64,000 nt of DNA from Lineus longissimus (taxonomy: Eukaryota; Nemertea; Pilidiophora; Heteronemertea; Lineidae). Location: positions 20,214,599-20,278,598 of the forward strand of contig NC_088309.1 of the NCBI RefSeq assembly GCF_910592395.1. Reading direction: 5' to 3'. The notes beneath the pieces were generated by a model. That model did not search any database. It was not told the origin of the DNA and saw only the letters and a list, made by a program, of their open reading frames with translations. A program made the position numbers and the translations under genes. Shown piece after piece: positions 45,576-60,415 of the stretch (position 1 is the stretch's first letter; every line of letters starts with the position of its first letter).

Positions 45576-48500
45576 GATATTCTTTATGGTTCACCACTGC
45601 CAATCACTCGTAGGAGGGTAACTTCCCAAACAACGCCATCATAATCTCTGAATGAGGTTCTGGCTCTTGTCCATTGGTTGTGCTGTACATATACATTCAT
45701 ACTGTCATTTCAAGGACATTAATGACGCAATTTCTCTTGAGTTCCCATGCATGCTTGTGCCACAGACTTGGGATTAAGCCTGTGGTTGTGACAATCATTC
45801 CACCGTAGCTAATAATGGCATTTGTTTGTGACATTCCACCTTATCACCGCTGGGTGTTCTCATGACATCAAGGTTCTCTTGGTGTGATGAAATCCAACAA
45901 TGGTTGTGAATGGATGTACTTTCTGGTTGTGATGCCACCTTGTCTGCCTTTTTGCATTGGTTTTGTAGTGAAATATGTTGTCATGACGCCCATTGACAAA
46001 AACTGTTGTATGTGGATGTGATACCAACAGGTGAAGCTGTATTGACAAAGAGAGCCTCACTATTGTATGTGGATGTGTCATAATCAAGCCTGGATTTTAA
46101 TTTGTTGCCATATTGGGGAATGGCTAAGTCTTCATTCGTATTTGTCAGCTTGCTCTGGTTTTCATCCAGTGTCATTCTGGAGACAATGTCGTGCAAACAC
46201 CCTCTCCTCTTTGTCCCTCTGTCCTTATGATATTGACTTTGGTTGTGATAAACAGCAGTACATTTACTACTGTCCTGTAAGTTTTAAAACTGTCCCAAGA
46301 TACGGCGCCATAGGTCTATGTCTGTGTGATGCGATTAAGAGGTTACATTTACCCATGTTGCAAGTGATAGGCTTCAATAGGCTTTTCATCAATTGTCAGG
46401 TGACTGGTGTGGGGTACGGTTGTGCCAGACTCATACTCAGTATTTGTTCAGAATGGTTTATTTGAACAAAATAATTGGAAAATACCCCATGAAATATGGC
46501 GGTGGATCACACACGATAATATGTAGGAGGGTGAAATCAGATAGCTCCTTCGATGTTGGAGACAGGCAAATCATACTTCTTTTATACGGAGTCATAAAAG
46601 ACGAACTAACCCTGTTTTAAGAGAGGCAAGGATGGTTCAGTTTTGGACGTTCAGGTTTTATTAGTCCAACATGTAGATCTATGCCAAATACATGAAGAGA
46701 ACACAACAGAGGGAGTTAGGATGGGATATAACATACAATCTAATTGAACTGCACTGCAGTACAATTGATGGAGGAACAAGGAGACAAGTTTTACCCAATC
46801 CACATAAAATTTATTGAGCAATAATCAAACAATATAATGACCGTACACTGACAGGAAAAGTCTCAAACTCCATGCAGTTTGATATACATCTATAAAAGCA
46901 TTAATTAAGCAGTTCGTTGAATGCAATTTGTATCCTTCAGGAATCTTCCATGGTCGGAAAGTAAGTACAGAAGTAACCAAAATAAACTCGTAATAATCTA
47001 TTGGAATCATAATTTCATCAAATTCACTGTAAGTAGAACATAACAGAATTGAGTGTCACCCATTTCAAATCACATGAACAGGATCTAAACACTAATCTGC
47101 TCCGGTTGGTAAAATGAAATTTCTTTGGTAACAACCAAAAACTGATCAATCTATCAATTTTGATCAGAAAGAAAAAAATAAACTCACAATTATTATAAAA
47201 TCTAATACTCTAAAAGGACAATACTTTCATCCATTCAACTGCACTCTAAAAACCTTTACTAAGTATGATTTACAGCATTGCCGTCATGTAGACAGATACA
47301 CAAATACCATTAATACCAAGTTACAGCATATGCATAAAAACTGCCCAAATGCATCGTGTATATTCCTGGACCACCAGTAATTACGAACGGCGTACACCTT
47401 CAAAATGAGTCTCTAAGCAGAAGTGAGGTACGTCAGATTATCGCACACAAAGTAACCATTTGGGGTCTTTCTTATCAGACAGTACAACAAAACCATTTAT
47501 GCTTGTGAGAGGAATGTATTTAATGTTGAATCAAAGATGACATAAGTCTCAGAACTGTGCATACTTGCCACCTGAAAATGACCAATTTCACTCCTGAACT
47601 TCTGCCTATAGTCCCCCTATAAACCAAAGCATGCAACAGTCACAACAGTCAAACTGTGCAGAAAATTACATTTGAAGGCACACAATAATACATATACTGT
47701 GATGTCGTAGTTATACGATCTTCCCTTGTGGGCCCAGAACTATGATCTACCACAATTTGCCTGGGAATAGCCTATAATCGGATAACTGTGTTACGCAGTA
47801 TTACACCAAGTGAACTGTTATTGAATTAACATATTTTTGCCGGAAATATTACTAAACATTTGAAAGAATTTCCAGTGGACTTCTCTTGCATCCTAATCAG
47901 TCTCTGGTAAATCTTTATTCAATAACAGTTCAAACTTTCAGATATTTTTGCACATTTTACCAAGAGTTTTCACCTAACATTATCTTGCAATTTTAATCCC
48001 ACCACCTAGCTGCCTGTGAGGCGTAAAATTAAAAAGGCATAAACATTCAGAAAAACTTTCATTGAAATCCCACCACCTAGCTGCCTGTTAGGTGTGAAAT
48101 TAAATAGGCATAAACATTCAGAAAAACTTTCATTGAAATCCCACCACCAAGCTGCCTGTGAGGTGTGAAATTAAAAAGGCATAAATATTCAGAAAACTTT
48201 CATTGATAAATTCTGGCAAGAGTTGGTAGTCAAGAGAATATATCATGCTACATGACTGTGTAATGCTCTATCAAGAATGATGGAAACCCTTCCACACCCA
48301 TGTCACAAAGAAAATCGCTCAGTAAAATCTTAACCCAATCATCGCCCTTCAGGCAAGGACCTGAAATAACAGAATATTTTAGTGGAAGGCTTTGACAATT
48401 TTCCAATACAATTCTTGACAACATCGGCAAGATGAAAGAGGATTTACTAGCATCAACGAAATATCTTTTTAAATGCAACATGACTAGTTTTAAAAAGTAT

Positions 48501-48979
48501 ACGAACAGATACATTTTCTCAGTCGTGTTAAAATGTACAAGTAGGCTCAAATGCTGGTCAGCTTAAAATCCTCTTTAACGTGTATAAGGGATGGTACAAG
48601 GAGATCAATGAATCATAGAAAAATATAACCATAGGGGCATTGACAGACAAGAGCAAAAGGATCGCCCTCGTTCAAGTGTGAATATTATGTTCATTATTAT
48701 TGTTATTATCACTGGTCAAACCTTCAAATGGTGCACAAAAAAGAGAGAGTCAAACTGGTGGAATGTTTCGAACACTAAAATTCAACTCCAATGCATTAAT
48801 ATTTAAATTTCAGCTGTAAACGCGACATGCGGACTATCGCCTTGTAAAAATGAGCAAATTCACCAACTTTTAATCATGTCAAAATTTCATGGCTTATTGC
48901 ATTGGTGCAAAGTAGTACCAGTGGCATTTCTTGGCATTTTACATGTAAAATATTGGTATCACACCTCTGTAGGTACTAT
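45576..48979. other. Spacer between the minisatellite and the dioxygenase gene
   Basis: Probably includes the 3' UTR of the dioxygenase gene next to 48979. Contains the 71-bp triplication at 47995-48207 and a possible member of the AT-rich interspersed family near 47285-47405. An open frame of 132 codons at 46067-46465 is Cys-rich and hydrophobic in parts but matches nothing I know. No gene is called. Confidence 0.4.
47995..48207 (+). repeat. Three tandem 71-bp units
   Basis: AATCCCACCACCTAGCTGCC starts at 47995 and 48066, and AATCCCACCACCAAGCTGCC at 48137, a period of exactly 71. Each is followed by AATTAAAAAGGCATAAACAT-like sequence and CAGAAAAACTTTCATTGA. Confidence 0.85.
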
Positions 48980-53481
<4,502 letters not shown>

Positions 53482-53604
53482 TTTGTTTCACTGGTTTACA
53501 CGTTGGCGACCTAATTCTGAAATGACCTCCAATTGGCTGAAATGTGCCGAGCCCCCAAATGACAACCAATCAGAAATGATGTCACTTGGGCCACACACCT
53601 AAGG
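53482..53604 (-). promoter_or_regulatory. Dioxygenase 5' UTR/promoter with CCAAT-type boxes
   Basis: Two CCAAT motifs, CCAATTGG at 53529-53536 and AACCAATCAG at 53565-53574, lie within 100 bp upstream of the ATG. The unique promoter is compact, because a dispersed repeat begins at about 53605. The transcription start could therefore lie in or next to that repeat. Confidence 0.4.
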
Positions 53605-54232
53605 TCTCGTTACGGAGTTTTTCCCAAATGTACGCGATGATGACGTGCCCCATTAACACATTAACAGTGCGTAACAAAACATCTATTTTAAAATGCATTT
53701 CCAAAGTGATTGCATGAGGACAACCCATTTGTGTCGTATATCACCGATTCCCCTGATTCTGCAGGATGTTAAATCGGGCATTTTTTTTCTTTAAATAAAT
53801 CATAAGCGTCCCATTTGCTCCTAGCTCTGTTGACCATCCCAAATGGCAATATTGCCAATTGGGCCGGACAATCACGGAAAACCCCAAATATTATACATTT
53901 CTTCCTGAATAATTCTACCTGTAACCATTCTCCCATAAAAGACAGTTGCTTACGCTACAAAAAAATCAAAAAAAAATCGAGGGTAAACAATGGACTTTTG
54001 AGATAATGTTGAATTTTGCACAAATCAGCGAAAAACGCACCAACTGGCACTGGACGGCATTTCAATAGACAACACGGGGCCGACGCACATCCCGAGTTCA
54101 GTGTTCACATACGCCGCCTATTGAGTAGTGCTCTAGGTTTCAGAAACTTCAAAAAACATGTCTTTGCCAAAACAACTGCTGAATCAACACTGGCGTTCTG
54201 TGAGGACCGAGAAATCAATGATTTTGGGAACT
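53605..54232 (+). repeat. Dispersed repeat, left copy (inverted relative to about 63.06-63.71 kb)
   Basis: From GTCTCGTTACGGAGTTTTTC onward it matches the reverse complement of 63057-63715 over nearly its whole length, including GTACGCGATGATGAC, GATTGCATGAGGACAACCCA, CCCATTTGCTCCTAGCTCTG and AAAAACGCACCAACTGGCAC. Several indels separate the copies: the left lacks a GGAAACGCC-containing piece and about 40 bp before GCCGCCTATTGAG. Similarity ends after ATCAATGATTTT. An open frame at 54016-54288 runs through it and is partly conserved in the other copy (KKHVFAKTTAESTLAFCED). It is likely a mobile-element fragment, class unknown. Confidence 0.75.
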
Positions 54233-54289
54233 ACGGTTACGGGTTGGCCGCGCATGAATACAAAAAGGCCCTAATGAGACCTAAGTAAA

Positions 54290-55115
54290 TTAGCGTGGTT
54301 TAGATTTAATACGTCTACACTTACGTTTACGTGTGCTTACACGTTCACTGAATATACTTTTCACGGGTTTTCGAGTCTCCAGGTGATCCAGGGGCGGGAA
54401 AAAATCTCATCAAAAGTCCTGGTGTATTCATATGGTCAATTTCAACAATATTTACATGAATTAGGTGGCGTGTGTCTGGTGCGCCCCCTTTGAATCTGCA
54501 CTGATCTCTGAATACAGGATTGATATTTGATTCTTGATGCCCTCTTAAAGTGAATCTCCTAATGATTCAGTTATCTTTACGAGATAAGACTCCAGATAAT
54601 GTGTATACAAAAATAGTTTATACAATTGGACTGCGGGGCAATAGTTGGGGTTGACCAAAGATCGCGGAATACCAAATATTTCAATGTCAAACATATTCCA
54701 TAATCATACTGATAACCTTTTATATGGTGATAATTAGGCAATTGACAGGACTAGCTTTAGCTTTATGCCAAGTATATACAGGAATTCCTCACCTATACCC
54801 TCCACACGATACCATCTTCACAAAAAATTGTTTTCATGGATGCAACTGCAGCGGGCTTATTATTTTATTGACTTTTGGGAGAGACGATATTTTATGTACC
54901 GGTAAAAGATAATGAAGTCAATAAAGATCCTTGCGATTGACGCATAGAATTTGTGCATCTGTAGGATTCAAGTTTACCACGTCCTGTAAATGCATATTAC
55001 CTAATTAAGCCATGTTATGCCATGTATTGTTTTACGTTCTCGGCCAAGACAGATAACCATATTGCACAACAACAAAAGCATATCGCACAACGACCATTTT
55101 CATTCAGAGGACACC
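54290..55115. other. Upstream region of the GH16 gene
   Basis: No gene, repeat or clear TATA box was recognised in this stretch between the left dispersed repeat and the GH16 start codon. Its 3' part should contain the 5' UTR and promoter of the GH16 gene. Confidence 0.4.
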
Positions 55116-58100
55116 ATGGAGGTCTCGAAGATTGGATTGATTCTTGCAATATCAGTTTTATACCACTGTTCTGTGACAGCTGGTTTCAACATTCCAACTC
55201 CTGCTCTAAGTTTGATATCTGGTGGTGGGTTACAAATTTCAATTCCAGGTAAGTTTAAGGCCTACGATGTTCGTTAAAACTCTGAAATTTGTAGAAAAGT
55301 TCCAACTGCGTAATCATAAATTATTGAATGTAAATTTTTACATTGATGTTGTTTTGACAGATAAACAAATACAACATTCGAAGTTTCAGGAAAGTTGCCG
55401 CATTGTGTACAACTACATTTCTGTTTGTGATGGTCAGTCTGGCTCTAGGAAAACTCGTCCCTTAGGAATATTTGTCAGCGGAAAATTCGTCCCCGAGGAT
55501 AATTCGTCCCTGGAAAGTTCGTCGCCGAGGATAATTCGTCCCCGGAAAATTCAACAAAAGTTGAAAGTTTTCTGGGGACAAATTGAAAGTTGAAAGTTTT
55601 CTTGGGACAAATTATCCTCGGGGACGAACTTTCCAGGGACGAATTATCCTCGGGGACGAATTTTCCAGCGACGAATTTTCCGGGGGCGACTTTTCCTAGG
55701 GGACGAATTATCCTCGGGGACGAATTTTTCGGGGACGAATTTTCGGGGACGAATTTGCGGGACGAATTTTCCGAGGACAAATTTACCGGGGACGAATTTT
55801 CCGAGGACAAATTTACCGGGGACGAATTTTCCTGTAACCGGTCAGTCTATATCGTTAACAAGACCAATTAAATGTTCGATTGATGAGGGGCGTATCACTT
55901 ATATAATGGCCCTTTTATTTTCACTTTATATCGCAGCTATGTCTCATTTTCTTCCGTAGATGTGCCTGGTATGAGCATGTGTGCTGTCCACTACAGCATC
56001 AATAAACCTTTAACTGGAGTTGGAGCAGGAGATTTCAACTTTGATATCACAACAAAAACAGGTGAGCAGTTCATCTGTTCTTCGATATCAAGGGTGGAAA
56101 GCGTCTAACAGTTGAACCTCACTAGCAGTCGGTGCTTGTCCCGAATTGGTTAGTTTCATTGAATTTGACCTCTGTTATCAGTAAACCTCCCAATTAAGGA
56201 CAGCAATTAATAGTCCCAAGGATATCCTTAATAGAGAGGTTCTACTATATCTGGTTATTGTGTCAAAGAAGATTATATTCAGCAACTTGACGTCTTTGTG
56301 ACAGCATCCCGACTTTCATGGCTTTATTCCCCTCTATTAAATGTTCAGCCTGAGTGGAGGTCAAGATGCAACAACGGCCACCATAGACAAACCGACCAAT
56401 GTGCTGGTTTCTCTGAAGCAGGGTGGATTCTGAGGCCAACAATTAACAGACGAAAAAACTTTTTTCTCCGTTTAGGGGGTGCATGGGTACATCAGAATCG
56501 ATTTGCATCTGTTTCATCCAAGGATATTGTGTATTACTGGATTTATAGCATAAAGGATGGTGCTGGTTATCAGGTGGTGGACTTGAAATGGCATCCCACA
56601 AGTAAGTTTGATGTGTTTGTTTACGACCCAGGTGGTCTTTCTAACAGATGCGGATTTATATTTCTAACAATGCTAGCTAAACATGCAAAATTTTAAAAAT
56701 CAACCACAAGGGTGTCTTTGGAAATTAGTAAAGAGGTCAAGTTATTACAAAACATCTAATGTTATTGGTTAAACTGATCTTATATGCTTTTTTAAGTCGC
56801 TGCCACGGTACCCACACCAACGGTAGGAAGTAGCTCCTCCAGTAGCAGCAGTGGCTCCGCCAGTAGTAGCAGTAGTAGTGGATCCAGCAGTAGTGGCAGT
56901 AGCAGTAGTGGCAGCAGCAGTAGTGGCAGCAGCAGTAGTGGATCGATTAGCAGCAGCAGTGGATCGAGTTCCAGTGTTAGCAGCAGTGGTGGTGGGTCTC
57001 ACAGCAGCTACACACTCCCTTCACAGCATTCATACTTTTGGTCCCAAATATACGTTTCTAAAGACATTGACCTTGCTCTGTGATCAGGACATATCTCCAT
57101 TAAGAACAACATTTGTCAGTCAAAGGGGGTCTTCAATAAAGCAGATGTGCTGTAGTAGAGATACCAGCATTAGCATATTCCACATGTAGGCCTACTTTTC
57201 CTCCTGCTCCAGTGGAAAATTGTACCAGTTGCTTAAGACCTGGCTTTTGGACCATAGGATATGCCTTTACCCACAAGCAGTATCTTAAAATGTTATTGCA
57301 AAGGCTTTGGAGAATAGGTAACTCTCACGAACATAGTCTGTGATGACTGTATTTTATCTTTCTAGCCAGTGATATCATTGCCCGTAACTGCACCACGTAC
57401 CCCTGCCTGATATTTGCCGACGAGTTCGACACACTGAATCTGGACATCTGGGAACATGAAATTACCATGGGTGGTGGAGGTGTAAGTAAACAGCATAAGC
57501 AAACTCAATTGAAATAGAAAAGGAAATGATAATGTTGCAAAACCTTTCTCACTGATCGCAAACCAAGGGCTTTGATTTTTTATTTACCTAGCTGGTTATC
57601 ATTTTTCAGCACTCAAAATTTTATCCTTCATTGATTGTATAGAATTTTGGCTTGAACACAGGTAAAAGAGGTTTAAAGCTACATGTACAAGATTGTAGCC
57701 TACTATGCACCTTTTTTCATTGGCAATTTTGCATTTCTAAACTAACCTCTCTAAGAATGGTGAATCACACCAGGGTGTTCAATATCCATCTGATATCTGG
57801 TACCCACACTACAGCATTTCTCAACCTCTCTAATAATAAAGTGATATATCCTGCAGTTCCCACTTCTATTGTTTCATCTTTGCCTTTCAGAATTGGGAAT
57901 TCCAATACTACACAAACAACAGGAGTAACAGTTATGTCAGAGATGGGAATCTCTACCTGAAACCAGTGAGTCATATTTTAGAGACTGATTTGAACAAAGA
58001 GCCGATTTCACTCCTTTGAATGCTTGGACATTTTTCTAACAAAAGGACTTGGAAAAGTTCTTAAAAATGATAGGATGTACAACACAGCAACATTAACATG

Positions 58101-60415
58101 AGTTGCCAATTTCTGAAATAGTTCGGAGTAACCAATTCCCTTTTCCTGCTTCAGACACTGACTTCAGACAAAATTGGAGAGGGCACCTTGAGATCAGGGA
58201 CACTCGATCTTTGGGGTAGGTTGCATTTCGAGCGCTTAGAAAGCACTAATGCTGTAACCCTTGAAATTTCAAGTTGTTTTAAAAGAAAGGACTACAACTT
58301 ATTATTTTCAACCATACATGTATTTTGATTTGGGTTTGAGGGAACATTTCAAACATTCAGGACACTCAAATCATTTAAAAATTAAATAAACACCTCAGTC
58401 TTTCCTTCAATCTAAAGGTGCAGCTCCTCCCAATTTGTGCACTGGCAACGCCTTCTACGGCTGTATGCGATCAGCCGGAGGTGGAAACATCCTCAACCCC
58501 ATCCAGTCTGCGAGGATAAGGAGCATAGGGTCATTCAGTTTTAGATATGGCAAGGTTGAGATAGAAGCGAAGATGCCTACCGGAGATTGGATTTGGCCAG
58601 GTAAGCATCAAGCTGAACTTCCCAAACATAACTAACAAAGGAGTCTGTCACACTTTGAAATAGTCAAGAACACACTTGCAAGTGCCACAAATACTTCAAT
58701 AGTGAGTTTCGGCATCACTAACGAACTACAAATTCTTTGTAAAGGAACAGATTAAATTCACAAAGACAAATAACTCGTCTTTGCAAATTGGATTTAGTGA
58801 GATATGCAGAACCTTCATTCAGGCAAGAGTTGCCAATTATGGAAGATTGCAGTTTTATACAGAAAGATCATGGACATGAAATTTTCAGTCAAAGCATTTA
58901 CTAGTCTTTACATGTTCCCATATCGCCCGATGACTGTCTGAAGTGCCACAGCCGACCTTGCTTCATGGAGGCTTTTATACTACAGGAAAACATTTAAAAT
59001 CCAACAGGCCTGGGCTTTCTACACGTAGATACCGGTGGCAGTAGGCTCTACAGCTTTTATGATTGTCTCAAGAAAGTCCCTATGAATTCTATATTTTGTT
59101 CATTGCAGCAATTTGGTTGTTGCCCAAAAGAGAAGTTTATGGGAAGTGGCCAGCATCTGGTGAAATAGATATGGTGGAGGCTAGAGGTAAGATGCCTTTT
59201 CAGCATTCGCTAAAAGAGAACAAGAAATCCGACCTCACACCTTTTCATCTTTAGCATTAAAGGTACATTTTATTGCCAGTTGTGATAACTCCCGAACTAG
59301 TAAAGGAATACCATATACATGCCTTTACCCGTCCTTTACACGTATCACATATTTATCCAGGTAATGGAAACCTGAAAGATTCGAATGGGAAATCAGTTGG
59401 CGCAGACCAAGTAGGCAGTACGATGCACTGGGGGCCGTACTGGCCGCAGAATGCCTGGCCAAGGACCCACGCCTCAAAGAACCTCAATGCTGGCACTTAT
59501 GGATCAGGCTTCCACAAGTATGGATTGGAGTGGGATGAAACTGACATCAGGTAGAGCAATCCCTTGAAATCAAATTTGTGAAAGTTCCTTCTCAAATCGT
59601 AAACACTGTACACTGGAGAGCAACCAATCATTCGGGTCCAGGCACAAATACTTCGGAGCACCTCTGCTGTTTTAGAATGGTACCAGATGAAAGACTAGTT
59701 TTCTAACACTGGTACCTCAGTACTAAATGTTTTACAACATCAGGACATCTGCAGCTGACAGCTTTAAAACCACACCAGCAGCCACAGACCTTCCAACCCT
59801 ACATCAAACAAATCAATTGCTATTTATGCCTTTGCACCAAAATCTGACCAATTGGTATTTCTTCAGATTCTTCCTTGACGGTGAAGAAATCCTGAAGGTC
59901 GACCCAGGGGCAAATGGATTTTGGTCTTTTGGAGAATTCGACACAGGCCTCCCTGGAAATGACAACCCATGGCAAGGAGCATCAAAGATGGCGCCATTTG
60001 ACCAAGAGGTAAGAAGAAAATAATATTTAAGGCTTTTCAATCAAAAATTGCCCAGAATTATTTGAAATATGAACTCAATGCAACTAGTTAAATATTCTGT
60101 CAAAAGTGCAAAGAGGGTATGACGTAAATCCGCTACACAGTGCTAACGGGATTTCAACAGAAGACTAGCAAAATAGTACCGACTTCGCCATCTTTCTATT
60201 TTCAGTTTTACTTCATCATGAACGTAGCAGTTGGCGGCACAAACTTCTTCTCTGATAGTTTTGTCAATTCTCCCTACCCCAAACCATGGAGGAATGATGC
60301 CTCAAATGCCATGGGCGATTTCTGGAATGCCAAGAATAGCTGGTACCCTACATGGAATGGAGAAGATGCAGCCATGCAGGTCAACTATGTACGGGTTTGG
60401 AAAATGAAGCCTTAG
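55116..60415 (+). CDS. Secreted beta-1,3-glucan-binding protein / GH16 beta-1,3-glucanase, 12 exons, 536 aa
   Basis: Binds, and probably cleaves, beta-1,3-glucan (laminarin or fungal wall glucan) outside the cell; GNBP/BGRP/LGBP family. Exons: 55116-55248, 55960-56061, 56476-56601, 56797-56991, 57366-57481, 57891-57965, 58155-58215, 58418-58600, 59109-59186, 59361-59550, 59867-60008, 60206-60415; all GT-AG, 1611 nt in frame. The start at 55116 (CACCATGG context) yields a signal peptide (KIGLILAISVLYHCSVTAG). An earlier in-frame ATG at 55017 would bury it. Residues about 23-120 form a CBM39-type glucan-binding domain (SIPDVPGMSMCAVHY; YYWIYSIKDGAGYQ). Residues about 125-188 are a Ser/Gly linker. 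From about 187 on lies GH16, with FADEFDTLNLDIWE, RYGKVEIEAKMPTGDWIWPAIWLLP and GEIDMVEARG, where Glu349 and Glu354 are the expected nucleophile and acid/base. The tail is FYFIMNVAVGGTNFF and VNYVRVWKMKP. Insect GNBPs that only bind glucan lack these glutamates, so activity is inferred here. Confidence 0.95.
55441..55839. mobile_element. Foldback transposon, copy 2 (399 bp), with 9-bp target duplication
   Basis: Same family as 36508-37425 in the opposite orientation: GGCTCTAGGAAAACTCGTCC starts the left end and ..GGGGACGAATTTTCC TGTAACC ends the right. The arms are tandem variants of AATTCGTCCCCGAGGAT and of GGGGACGAATTTTCC. The centre retains the TTGAAAGTTTTCT section of copy 1 but lacks its long inner arms, so this is a shortened derivative. 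GGTCAGTCT flanks it exactly on both sides (55432-55440 and 55840-55848). It lies in intron 1 of the GH16 gene. Confidence 0.85.
56109..56247. mobile_element. Degenerate TA-type MITE related to the one at 29682
   Basis: Starts CAGTTGAACCTCACTAG and ends CCTTAATAGAGAGGTTCTACTA. Internal CCTCCCAATTAAGGACAGCA and ATCCTTAATAGAGAGG match the terminal motif of the 29.7-kb element. It is in intron 2 of the GH16 gene. The left flank is TAA and the right flank TA, so the target site is only partly preserved. Confidence 0.45.

Noticed and set aside
46067-46465. 132-codon plus-strand open frame, Cys-rich
   Set aside because: No recognisable domain and no flanking splice-compatible exons of a known family; low-complexity TGTG/TTGT surroundings make chance openness plausible.
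56769-57002. Minus-strand Ala/Thr-rich open frame of 77 codons
   Set aside because: It is the antisense shadow of the Ser/Gly linker exon of the GH16 gene.
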